Shown here: in pieces, positions 36,783 to 44,840 of the stretch
How positions within the stretch are numbered: position 1 is the first letter of the stretch
Layout: every line of letters begins with the position of its first letter
NCBI RefSeq assembly: GCF_000422425.1
Contig: NZ_AULT01000045.1
Span: 1-56,628, forward strand
Origin: Oceanospirillum beijerinckii DSM 7166
GTDB taxonomy: Bacteria; Pseudomonadota; Gammaproteobacteria; Pseudomonadales; Halomonadaceae
Direction: 5' to 3'
DNA length: 56,628 nt
Notes under the pieces: model-generated
The model's database searches: none
What the model was told of the DNA's origin: nothing
The model's input: only the letters and a program-made list of their open reading frames with translations
Translations under genes and position numbers: made by a program

Positions 36783-37634
36783 ATGACGTTTCTGACACTG
36801 ATTGATGGTTTACCTGAACAGAGCTGGCCGACCACTGACCGGGGGTTAGCCTACGGTGATGGCGTGTTTGAAACCTGTCGTATGCTTCAGGGGCAAGCAC
36901 CGTTATTTGACCTACACTGGCAGCGTTTAAGTCAAAGCATTCAGCGTTTGGGCTTTGAACTGCCGTTTACCGCAGACGAACTCAAACAGTATCTATCCCG
37001 GGCAGTGTCTGGCGATGGTCTGGCCAAGTTGATTGTTACCCGGGGGAGTGGTGGTCGCGGCTATTGCCCACCTGAAGAGGCCCATGCTCGTTGGAGCTTG
37101 CAGGGCATGGCGGTACCGGAAACGCCGCTGGAGTATTATCAACAGGGTGTGCAGGTACGCAGTTGTCAGCTGAAACTCTCCAGTCAGCCAGCATTGGCGG
37201 GTATGAAACACCTAAGCCGCTTAGAGCAGGTACTGGCCAGAGCGGAGTGGCAAGATAACACGATCTTTGATGGCCTGCTGTTTGATCAACAGGATCATCT
37301 GATTGAAGCTACGGTATGTAATGTCTTTCTGCTGCAGGATCATCAGCTGATCACTCCGAAGCTGGATCAGTCCGGTGTCTCCGGTGTCATGCGGGCAGCG
37401 ATTGAACGGACTTGCTCTGCTGTGGGACTAAGTTTTGTAGAGCGTCATATTCATCGTAGTGAGATTGCTCAGGCTGAAGCACTGTTTTTATCCAATAGTG
37501 TCCGTGGCATTATTCCCGTAAGCTGTTGGCTTGAGGATGGTCAGATGGTCGCGCGATGGCCGGTATTGCAGCCAGAGCTGAAGCCACTGATCGCTGTGTT
37601 ACATTCCCGGTTGGCATTACCGGTTATTGCTTAA
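36783..37634 (+). CDS. pabC: Aminodeoxychorismate lyase
   Basis: PLP enzyme of fold type IV that releases p-aminobenzoate from aminodeoxychorismate for folate. 283 residues. DRGLAYGDGVFET at 20-32, the PLP Lys in GMKHLSRLEQVLAR and the EATVCNVFLL segment identify it within the branched-chain aminotransferase-like family. It sits between fabF and mltG as in E. coli. No strong Shine-Dalgarno precedes the ATG, so expression may be modest. Confidence 0.93.
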   Translation: MTFLTLIDGLPEQSWPTTDRGLAYGDGVFETCRMLQGQAPLFDLHWQRLSQSIQRLGFELPFTADELKQYLSRAVSGDGLAKLIVTRGSGGRGYCPPEEAHARWSLQGMAVPETPLEYYQQGVQVRSCQLKLSSQPALAGMKHLSRLEQVLARAEWQDNTIFDGLLFDQQDHLIEATVCNVFLLQDHQLITPKLDQSGVSGVMRAAIERTCSAVGLSFVERHIHRSEIAQAEALFLSNSVRGIIPVSCWLEDGQMVARWPVLQPELKPLIAVLHSRLALPVIA

Positions 37635-37643
37635 GGTTTTTAC

Positions 37644-38714
37644 ATGCTGGTTGCTTATAAACGTTGGCTGATTGCTGTTGTCGTACTGATGTTAATTTTG
37701 GCTGTTGCGGCGTTGGTTGGCGTGCAATACTGGAAACGTTTACTGTTAGCTCCGTTATTGCATCAGGACGATGTGGTATATGAGCTGAAATCGGGTTTGG
37801 GTGCCAATCAGGTATTGGGTCAACTGCATGAACAGCAGATCTTGCAAGACAGTTGGCCGTTAAAAGTCTGGCTGAAGTTGTATCCGCAAAATGCCTTGTT
37901 AAAAGCCGGTGAGTATAATTTACCTGCCGGCATTAACTCCTATGAGCTGATAGAGATTCTGGCTTCCGGTCAATCTATTCAGTACCAGATTACCTTGCCA
38001 GAAGGCTGGACCTTTCAGCAGGCGCTGGATCAGATCCAGCAGCACCCTAAGCTCAGCATAAAAACGGCTGATCTGACTGATCAGCAGATTATGCAGAAGG
38101 TGACTGGTGTGGCAGAAACCAACTTGCACCCGGAAGGAATGTTTTTCCCGGATACCTATCAGTTCCATAAAGGTGTCACTGATCTGCAGTTACTAAAGCG
38201 TGCTTATCAGAAGCTGCAAAGTGTGATGGCGGAAGAGTGGGGCAAGGCAGATAAAAGCAAACTGCCTTATCAGTCTGCGTATGAAGCTCTGATTATGGCC
38301 TCGATTGTTGAGAAAGAGACGGGTGCACCGGAAGAGCGTGGTCGTATCGCTGGGGTATTTGTCACGCGGCTACAGAAGCAGATGCGTCTGCAGACCGACC
38401 CTACGGTAATTTATGGGCTGGGTGATGCCTATCAGGGCAATATTACCCGCAAACATCTGAAGCAGATGACACCGTATAATACCTATCGAATTCCTGCCTT
38501 ACCGCCGACACCGATTGCGTTACCGGGGCGTGAGGCTATTCATGCTGCATTAAACCCGGAACAAGATGGTTCCCTCTATTTTGTGGCTCGTGGTGATGGT
38601 AGCCATGAATTTAACCGCACGCTAGCCGCTCATAACAGAGCCGTGCGTGAATTCCAGATTTACAAACGTAAAAAAAATTATCAATCTGCGCCGCAAACAA
38701 CTCAGGCTCAGTAG
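37644..38714 (+). CDS. mltG: Endolytic murein transglycosylase MltG
   Basis: Inner-membrane enzyme that cuts nascent glycan strands and acts as a terminase of peptidoglycan synthesis. 356 residues: membrane helix at about 9-27, a LysM-like subdomain, then the YceG catalytic domain with catalytic Glu223 in IVEKETG, FPDTYQF, and the TDPTVIYGLG and NTYRIPALPPTPI stretches. Ten bases after pabC, the standard neighbour. Confidence 0.95.
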   Translation: MLVAYKRWLIAVVVLMLILAVAALVGVQYWKRLLLAPLLHQDDVVYELKSGLGANQVLGQLHEQQILQDSWPLKVWLKLYPQNALLKAGEYNLPAGINSYELIEILASGQSIQYQITLPEGWTFQQALDQIQQHPKLSIKTADLTDQQIMQKVTGVAETNLHPEGMFFPDTYQFHKGVTDLQLLKRAYQKLQSVMAEEWGKADKSKLPYQSAYEALIMASIVEKETGAPEERGRIAGVFVTRLQKQMRLQTDPTVIYGLGDAYQGNITRKHLKQMTPYNTYRIPALPPTPIALPGREAIHAALNPEQDGSLYFVARGDGSHEFNRTLAAHNRAVREFQIYKRKKNYQSAPQTTQAQ

Positions 38715-38784
38715 GCGACTACTGATACTTGAGGATGCTATTCCCGGCCCGGAAATTATTTTCGCTATAAGTTAAGGCTGTACC

Positions 38785-39480
38785 GTGTCCGAGCAACAAC
38801 AAATCGCATCTCAAGGGGTTTTTATCACACTGGAAGGCTCAGAGGGTGTAGGTAAAAGTACTAATCTGGCCTTTATCGAGCAGTGGTTGACCGAGCAGGG
38901 CCATCAACCCATTGTTACCCGTGAGCCTGGCGGTACACCGATGGCGGAAGAGGTGCGTGAGCTGCTACTGGCACCCCGTGAAGAAAACGTCAGTGAGAAA
39001 GCGGAACTGTTGCTGATGTTTGCCGCCCGCGCTCAGCATCTGGACAGCAAGATTAAACCTGCCCTTGCTCAGGGCCGTTGTGTGGTTTCAGATCGTTTTA
39101 CCGATGCCACCTATGCCTATCAAGGCTATGCCCGCGGTGTAAATCTGGACTGGATTGGTCAGCTGGAAACACTGGTGCAGGAGGATTTACGTCCTGACCT
39201 GACAATTCTATTGGATGTTTCTATTGAGGTAGCGATGCAGCGGGTCTCGATGCGTGGTGAGATGGACCGCTTTGAGCGGGAAAAAGCTGAGTTTTTTGAA
39301 AAAGTTCGCCAGGGATACCTGGCTCGTGCAGCAGCAGAGCCAGAGCGTTTTGCTGTAATTGATGCAGGTCAGCCATTGGAATCGGTAAAAGCAGATATTG
39401 CCGCGGCACTAGATGCTTTTTTTTCATCTGCCTCGACTAATACGAGTCGCAGCGCTAAAAACGCCAGACTTAACGGATAA
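38785..39480 (+). CDS. tmk: Thymidylate kinase
   Basis: Phosphorylates dTMP to dTDP. 231 residues, about 15 longer than E. coli due to a short polar tail at the C-terminus and a few residues at the front. P-loop LEGSEGVGKST (about 17-27), the TREPGGT motif with the DR(F/Y) segment SDRFTDATYAYQG. GTG start, preceded by TTAAGG. Followed by holB after three bases. Confidence 0.95.
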   Translation: MSEQQQIASQGVFITLEGSEGVGKSTNLAFIEQWLTEQGHQPIVTREPGGTPMAEEVRELLLAPREENVSEKAELLLMFAARAQHLDSKIKPALAQGRCVVSDRFTDATYAYQGYARGVNLDWIGQLETLVQEDLRPDLTILLDVSIEVAMQRVSMRGEMDRFEREKAEFFEKVRQGYLARAAAEPERFAVIDAGQPLESVKADIAAALDAFFSSASTNTSRSAKNARLNG

Positions 39481-39483
39481 TCT

Positions 39484-40482
39484 ATGCAGGATTCAATTTT
39501 TGCGCCTTTTTTATGGCAACAAGATATCTGGCAGCAATTGATCGATTGGCACATCTCTGGTCGTTTGCCACATGCGCTTATATTGTCTGGTGGAAGTGGT
39601 ATGGGGAAGCACCACCTTTCCAAAGCTCTGGCTGCCTATCTGTTGTGCCGTAAACCTGGAAAAATCGCTTGTGGTTCGTGTAGCTCCTGTCAGCTTTTAT
39701 CCGCGGGAACCCATCCTGACCTGTTAGAGATCTTGCCTGAATCAGAAGGTAAGCAGATCAAAATTGAGCAGGTGCGAGCGTTACAGGGTTATGCTGCTAA
39801 AACGGCTCAGCAAGGTGGTTTTCGGGTCATTATTCTGCGCCCAGCCGATGCGATGAACCAAAATTCGGCTAATGCTTTGCTGAAAAATCTGGAAGAGCCA
39901 GGGCAGAACGTGCTCTTCATTTTATTAACTCACCGCAGCAGTGCCGTGCTGCCTACGATTAAGAGTCGTTGTCAGCAGATTGCTTTGCCGGTGCCGGATA
40001 CTGAATTGGCGTTGGAGTGGCTAAGAGAGCACCTGGAAAGCCATGCTGCTTTACATGCTGAAAAGCTTCTGAGAATGGCTAATGGCAACCCTTTAACCGC
40101 TCAGATGTTGGCGTCTGATGAAATGCATCAGCAGAGGGATAGGTTGTTTCTGAATATGGAAAGCCTGACCCGCGGAGCGGAGCCGGTTGAATTGGCGCCC
40201 TCTTTTTTAGAAGGGGATGTTAACTGGACATTGTTATGGATGCAGCAATGGTTATCGGATTGGTCTAACTGGTGTTTATTACAGCACGATGATCAGGTGC
40301 GTTTCCCTGAGATGTTACCCCTCTATAAACACTGGCATAAGACAGCCTCTTTGGTAGGTGCACAAAGCTTATTTCAAAGTATTGGCCAGCTGAGAACTCA
40401 GTTAGCTTCGGGAGCTAATCCTAATATTCAATTAGCCATGGAGTCTCTGCTTATCCGTTGGGTGGATAAGATGCTAGTATGA
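39484..40482 (+). CDS. holB: DNA polymerase III subunit delta'
   Basis: Stator subunit of the clamp loader. 332 residues. Zinc-binding cysteines appear in CRKPGKIACGSCSSC (about 57-71). The P-loop-like GGSGMGKHHLSKAL departs from an active Walker A, as expected for delta', which does not hydrolyse ATP. KIEQVRALQ and NSANALLKNLEEP (SRC-like region) follow. Its order tmk-holB-pilZ-tatD is the common one. Confidence 0.94.
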   Translation: MQDSIFAPFLWQQDIWQQLIDWHISGRLPHALILSGGSGMGKHHLSKALAAYLLCRKPGKIACGSCSSCQLLSAGTHPDLLEILPESEGKQIKIEQVRALQGYAAKTAQQGGFRVIILRPADAMNQNSANALLKNLEEPGQNVLFILLTHRSSAVLPTIKSRCQQIALPVPDTELALEWLREHLESHAALHAEKLLRMANGNPLTAQMLASDEMHQQRDRLFLNMESLTRGAEPVELAPSFLEGDVNWTLLWMQQWLSDWSNWCLLQHDDQVRFPEMLPLYKHWHKTASLVGAQSLFQSIGQLRTQLASGANPNIQLAMESLLIRWVDKMLV

Positions 40483-40544
40483 TCTTATCGTTTATATGAG
40501 TGTTATTGCGTCTATAATGATTGGCAATCAAGAGGCAAATAGCG

Positions 40545-40886
40545 ATGAGTTCCCCTCAAAAGCAAAAAGTAACCCTAAGTTTTAAGAGCAAAAATGAGCT
40601 TTACGAGGCTTATATGCCATTTATTCATAATGGCGGTCTTTTTATTAAGGCGAGTGGGGAGTTTAAGTTGGGTCAGAAGATGTCTCTGCAGCTTAAGCTT
40701 TTAGATGAGCCTGATTTGTTTCCATTTACAGGGCGAGTGGTTTGGATTACACCGCAAGGGGCTCAGGGGGCGCGGTTTGTAGGTATTGGCTTGCAGTTTT
40801 GTGATGAACACGTGCTGTTGAGAGATAAGATCGAGACTTGTCTGGCCGAGCATTTAAATGCTCACTCCTTAACTCATACGTTATAA
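40545..40886 (+). CDS. pilZ: PilZ-domain protein, PilZ (type IV pilus biogenesis) type
   Basis: 113-residue single-domain PilZ protein. KNELYEAYMPFIHNGGLFIKA and RVVWITPQGAQG match the original PilZ of type IV pilus assembly. The RxxxR and D/NxSxxG c-di-GMP motifs are lacking, so like PilZ itself it probably does not bind c-di-GMP and works with FimX/PilB-like partners. ATG 40545 is chosen over 40521 since AGAGG precedes it. Located after holB, as in Pseudomonas. Confidence 0.9.
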   Translation: MSSPQKQKVTLSFKSKNELYEAYMPFIHNGGLFIKASGEFKLGQKMSLQLKLLDEPDLFPFTGRVVWITPQGAQGARFVGIGLQFCDEHVLLRDKIETCLAEHLNAHSLTHTL

Positions 40887-40913
40887 GCCAGTACCTAAAT
40901 AGGAGCCCCTCTT

Positions 40914-40967
40914 CAAAAAGTACTGTATATTCCAGTGACAAATCGAAGAATATCGAAGTACTTTTTT
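40914..40967. repeat. Small palindromic element related to the MITE ends
   Basis: AAAAAGTACTGTATATTC (from 40915) is matched in inverted form by GAATATCGAAGTACTTTTT (to 40966) with a few mismatches. AATATCGAAGTACTTTT (40949-40965) is identical to 929-945, and AAAAGTACTGTAT also occurs in the right end of the 438-1100 element. It lies in the gap between pilZ and tatD. Confidence 0.65.
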
Positions 40968-41103
40968 AGAGTCTACTGATTCATATCGTTAAATGACGTA
41001 CCGAAAGACCTTTATTTCTATATTTCGTTTGCGGTTGGAGCAGAATGCCGCAGTGATTTGAAATATTGGCTTGGGTGCCTGGTTATCAGCTAACAGGATA
41101 TTT

Positions 41104-41895
41104 ATGTATTTAATTGACTCTCACTGCCATCTTGATCGTTTAGATCTGACGGCTTATCAAGGCGATCTGGCTGGAGCGTTGGATGCTGCTCATGATAGAG
41201 GTATCAGTCACTTTTTAGCCGTAAGTGTAACTCTGGATGATGTTGCCGAGTTAAAAGATCTGGCCAGACAATATACATCAGTTTTTGCCTCAGCCGGTGT
41301 TCATCCATTGCAGGACTTACCTCATGAGCCGACTGTGGATGAGATTATCAAAGAAGCGGAAGATGATCTGATTGTGGCGGTTGGTGAAACAGGGCTGGAT
41401 TATCACTATGCACCTGAAACTCATGAGCTTCAGCGTGAGCGCTTCCGCCGCCACCTGATAGCAGCGCAAGCTGTAGAGAAGCCGGTGATTATTCACACCC
41501 GGGAAGCCAAAGACGATACTCTGGCTATTTTGCGGAAATATGGCCCGGACGCTAAAGGTGTACTGCACTGTTTTACCGAAGATCTGGCCATGGCTCGTGA
41601 AGCGATAAGAATGGGCTATTACGTGTCTATCTCAGGCATTGTGACTTTCCGTAATGCAGATCAGGTCAGGGAGGTCGCCAAGGCTATTCCACTGGATTCT
41701 TTGTTGGTGGAAACCGATGCACCTTATTTGGCGCCGGTGCCGCATCGAGGGAAAAAGTGTGAGCCTCATCATGTACGCGATGTCGCTGAATTTATCGCAG
41801 ATCTGCGTGGTATCTCTTACGATGAATTAGCGATGCAGACAACGGCTAACTTCTTCCGTTTATTTAAAGGTGCGGCGAAAACCAAGCAAGAGTAA
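41104..41895 (+). CDS. tatD: TatD-family metal-dependent hydrolase (YcfH type)
   Basis: Predicted metal-dependent nuclease/hydrolase with TIM-barrel fold. 263 residues. Metal ligands are in DSHCHLD (6-12), VGETGLDYHY, HTREA, LHCF and ETDAPYLAP. By location after holB-pilZ it corresponds to ycfH of E. coli rather than the tat-operon tatD. ATG 41104 has AGGA at good distance; an upstream ATG at 41071 would add non-family residues. Confidence 0.92.
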   Translation: MYLIDSHCHLDRLDLTAYQGDLAGALDAAHDRGISHFLAVSVTLDDVAELKDLARQYTSVFASAGVHPLQDLPHEPTVDEIIKEAEDDLIVAVGETGLDYHYAPETHELQRERFRRHLIAAQAVEKPVIIHTREAKDDTLAILRKYGPDAKGVLHCFTEDLAMAREAIRMGYYVSISGIVTFRNADQVREVAKAIPLDSLLVETDAPYLAPVPHRGKKCEPHHVRDVAEFIADLRGISYDELAMQTTANFFRLFKGAAKTKQE

Positions 41896-41986
41896 ATCAC
41901 TCAAGTGCTGAATGGGCAACGGATCGCATTTCAAAGAGATAAATAAACAGGATCAGCAATAGATAAAGACGTTATGCCCTATCTGT

Positions 41987-42055
41987 AAAATGCCCAATGC
42001 TGGGTGCTCGGCGATTAGCGGTTGTAATTGTCCGCTTCTTCATATTGGGCATTTT
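41987..42055. terminator. Extended stem-loop between convergent tatD and the C92 gene
   Basis: AAAATGCCCAAT (41987-41998) pairs perfectly with ATTGGGCATTTT (42044-42055). The 45-base interior can form an inner GCGG/CCGC stem. Flanked by A and T runs on the outside, it can terminate both genes; a small structured RNA is an alternative. Confidence 0.65.
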
Positions 42056-42084
42056 TGTTTGTAGGTAGTGCTTTGTCTTGGTTG

Positions 42085-43035
42085 TTAACTTTCCCCTCTG
42101 CTGGGAGATTCATAGAAATCCGCATCGGTCTGGGCAGAAGGAATATAACCACTGGGCTCCTTATGCTCAGGTTGGTCATTGCTATTGTTTGGACCCCGAG
42201 CCGGAGTCGGTATATCTTCATCGGGATAGATATACAGGGCTTCCTCTTCGGTATTCAGAATACCCTTACCGTGCCAGGGGAGCAGACGATAATTGGAGTG
42301 GTCGGAGAAATCCATAAATGGGTATTTGATAATTTCAAAGTAGGGTGAGCAATCAAAATCCCGGGGCGTACACAGCTTGGGGTTGCGACGGAACAGCTGT
42401 ACATCCTGATCATCGCCTTTTTTTACCAGGGGTAAAATGGGAAACTGAATAAAGCCAAAGGCTTCTGCAATCATAGTGGAGCATACCGTGCGAGTGGCAT
42501 TGCCCGGATTATGTTCAAACAAGGTAGAGCGCCAGCGACGGGGCATTATCCACCAAGGGAATAGAAAGCGGGCCAGATCCAGGATCTGGCGTACATCATA
42601 CTCCTTGCCCAGCTGGCTAACGGCATAATGGACCATCTGTTGGCTGTCTTTATGGGTCAGACCACGGGGGCGGCAGATACGAATATGGTCAAGTTGGTAA
42701 CTGGCCAGATCCCGTATTACAGTACCCATCCCCAGTTCTGATTCCACAATCAGCTGGGTATCCGGTGGAAACGGAAAGAGTTCGGCAATAGTCTCCCGTA
42801 GTTCAGGGTCTTCAATATCATGTAAACGCCCCAAATAAAGCGCTGCATGAGACCAGGAACTTTGGGTGATCATCTTGATTACATCACTGACACGGGTTCT
42901 ACCCTCAACCAGTAAGACGTCACAGGGGCGTATCTCATATTTAATACGCTCATAGTCACATAAAGGAAACTCAGGCGCAGATCTTTGCCCGGTTAACCAG
43001 TTAACGAGAGGGCGGGTAATTCGAGTGACTTTCAT
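42085..43035 (-). CDS. Permuted papain-like amidase, YaeF/YiiX (C92) family
   Basis: 316-residue protein of the NlpC/P60-like superfamily. The predicted catalytic His63 is in SSWSHAALYLG and the Cys185 in TRTVCSTMIAEAF; order His before Cys is the circularly permuted form. The motif PCDVLLVEG upstream of the His is family-typical. Homologues are thought to act on amide or thioester bonds, but the substrate is not known. No signal peptide is evident, so it may be cytosolic. AGGAGGATAAG before the ATG is a very strong ribosome binding site. The C-terminal 60 residues are Asp/Glu/Pro-rich and probably disordered. It stands alone. Confidence 0.8.
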   Translation of the reverse strand: MKVTRITRPLVNWLTGQRSAPEFPLCDYERIKYEIRPCDVLLVEGRTRVSDVIKMITQSSWSHAALYLGRLHDIEDPELRETIAELFPFPPDTQLIVESELGMGTVIRDLASYQLDHIRICRPRGLTHKDSQQMVHYAVSQLGKEYDVRQILDLARFLFPWWIMPRRWRSTLFEHNPGNATRTVCSTMIAEAFGFIQFPILPLVKKGDDQDVQLFRRNPKLCTPRDFDCSPYFEIIKYPFMDFSDHSNYRLLPWHGKGILNTEEEALYIYPDEDIPTPARGPNNSNDQPEHKEPSGYIPSAQTDADFYESPSRGES

Positions 43036-43288
43036 CTTATCCTCCTCGCGCTTGGCGTTGTACAGCGAAAATGAAGATTACATTTCCAGCCCTTTTATTC
43101 CTTCTGACTTTAAGCATAAGTTATTTTGTCAAAACTGGACAGTTGGCAGGGAAAATTGATTTTTATCAAGTTTCTCTACGTACCGTTTCCAAATTCACAC
43201 TAGTGTCATACTTTTGGGGGGTTAGGAGAGTACACTGAGTTTGTGACATGAGAATTACTAAAATATTTAAGTGTTGGAGGGATTCGCC

Positions 43289-43567
43289 ATGAAAACTTAC
43301 CATGTCGAACAATTTGAAGTGATCGCACGCCCTGACTTCAACCGTGTTCTGTTACCTAAATTAGCTCCCGATTTTGACCTGAAAAATGCCCGTGTTTACG
43401 TGATGCCAAACGGTACTCTGAGCATCCAGAATCAGGATTGTGAGTTACGTTTTGATAATATCAGCGAAAGAAGCATTCAGTTTATTCGAGACGCGGGTGG
43501 GGTATCTGTTATGAACCCTAAGTGCACTGAACATCCTAAATTGGCCCATATCCCTCTTCAGCACTAA
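43289..43567 (+). CDS. Hypothetical 92-residue protein
   Basis: No domain recognised. MKTYHVEQFEVIARPDFNR then an even mix of strands and short charged stretches, with two cysteines (CELRF, KCTEH) and a His-rich end; no signal peptide or membrane helix. A strong TTGGAGG ribosome binding site eight bases before ATG 43289 and normal codon use support a real, well-expressed gene. The upstream 250 bp is AT-rich and free of ORFs. A palindromic hairpin follows. Function unknown. Confidence 0.7.
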   Translation: MKTYHVEQFEVIARPDFNRVLLPKLAPDFDLKNARVYVMPNGTLSIQNQDCELRFDNISERSIQFIRDAGGVSVMNPKCTEHPKLAHIPLQH

Positions 43568-43572
43568 GGACG

Positions 43573-43606
43573 CAGGTAGATCTGAGAAGTTTGGCAGGTC
43601 TACCTG
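43573..43606 (+). terminator. Hairpin after the 92-residue protein gene
   Basis: CAGGTAGATCTG and CAGGTCTACCTG form a 12-bp stem with one T-G pair around a 10-base loop. No T run follows, so it may protect the 3' end rather than terminate. Confidence 0.45.
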
Positions 43607-43888
43607 ATCAGGTGTTATCCGCTCCAGCCTAATATCATCTTTCCAGAATATTCCTATTATCCGAAGCCACGGGCTAAGCTTTTCTATTGGTTTGCTTTAA
43701 TAGACCGCATGTAAAGTTTCGTGTGACTCAATTTACCATCTTCGATCATAAAGTGTGACCAAAGAAAAGAATCTGGTCAAATAGTAGCTAGGTGTGTTAT
43801 TATGTGCGCTGCAGCAAATGGGGTTGCGTCAACTGTAAATCTCTCTTTTACAGATCGAAAGCTCAGGCTCTCAACAGGTAGAAAAGTT
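43607..43888. other. Gap before the TetR gene
   Basis: About 280 bp, AT-rich. GTGTGAC occurs twice in the same direction (around 43721 and 43753), a possible regulator site. An in-frame ATG at 43802 could extend the TetR protein by 29 residues but has no ribosome binding site. Nothing else recognised. Confidence 0.4.
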
Positions 43889-44539
43889 ATGGCGTTATCA
43901 GCAGTAGAAAAGCAAGCGAGAAAGGTTCAGGAGTTTCGCCAACGTGAAGCGAATATTCTTGATGCTGCTTTAGAGCTTTTTTTAGAGCACGGTGAAGATC
44001 GTGTAACCGTCGAGATGATTGCTGATCATGTAGGTATAGGTAAGGGCACGATTTATAAACACTTTAGAAGCAAGTCTGAAATCTATTTACGCCTTATGCT
44101 GGATTACGAGCGTGATTTAGCTGATTTGTTTCAGTCGCCTAAAATCTCTGAAGATAAAGAAGCATTATCCCGGGCTTACTTTGAATTCCGTATGCAGGAT
44201 CCGGGAAAGTATCTGCTATTCTCCCGCCTGGAAGATAAGTTAACCAAATCATCCGGTGAACCTGAAATGCTCGAAGAGCTACACCGTTTCCGTGCGCGTA
44301 ATCTTGAGAGTCTGACTGACTTGATTAAAGCGCGCATTGATGAGAATAAGCTGGAAGATGTACCGTCTTATTTTCATTACTGTGCTCATTGGGCATTAGT
44401 ACATGGCGCTGCTGCTTTATATCAGTCGCGCTTTTTCCAGGAAGTGATTCAGGATAAAGAGGAATTTTTTACGTTCCTGATGGAAATTGGTGTTCGTATG
44501 GGGAACCGTGGCCAGCGTGGCCGTAACAGGGAAGAATAG
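43889..44539 (+). CDS. TetR/AcrR family transcriptional regulator
   Basis: 216-residue repressor-like protein. The N-terminal helix-turn-helix (about 18-65) reads ILDAALELFLEHGEDRVTVEMIADHVGIGKGTIYKHFRSKSEIY in pieces, the standard TetR pattern; the C-terminal ligand domain is not assignable. It is not PsrA by its N-terminus. Start 43889 is chosen because ACAGGTAGA precedes it and the family start is short. No divergent target gene is adjacent; regulated genes are unknown. Terminator at 44638. Confidence 0.88.
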   Translation: MALSAVEKQARKVQEFRQREANILDAALELFLEHGEDRVTVEMIADHVGIGKGTIYKHFRSKSEIYLRLMLDYERDLADLFQSPKISEDKEALSRAYFEFRMQDPGKYLLFSRLEDKLTKSSGEPEMLEELHRFRARNLESLTDLIKARIDENKLEDVPSYFHYCAHWALVHGAAALYQSRFFQEVIQDKEEFFTFLMEIGVRMGNRGQRGRNREE

Positions 44540-44840
44540 AAGATACGTATTAAAAGCTAGCCCGCTTTTTCTGTGCCAGTGAAAAGGGTGTTCAATCTGG
44601 CTTCTTTCTATAGTGGTTTCTTTCACTGATTATTGCTATGCCCTGCTGTTCCGAGCGGGGCATAATTTTTTAGGCAACTCTCTGGCTTTTTGTCTGTCAA
44701 ATATTCAGCTTTGCGTCAGAAGCGGGATGCGTACGTTACCCTATGACTGTTTTTAATGGCTGTCTTCTTTTATCTCGGTAGCTTTTTTATGGCAGGATCG
44801 ACCCTCAGAGTCTAACAAGCGTTGTTAAGGTTTCCTTGTT
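44540..44840. other. Gap between the TetR and radical SAM genes
   Basis: About 300 bp. It holds the terminator of the TetR gene at 44638-44672. The remainder is AT-rich, presumably with the radical SAM promoter, but no clear -35/-10 pair was found. Confidence 0.4.
44638..44672 (+). terminator. Rho-independent terminator after the TetR gene
   Basis: ATGCCCTGCT and AGCGGGGCAT form a 10-bp stem with one T-G pair and a six-base loop, followed by AATTTTTTAG. Confidence 0.8.
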
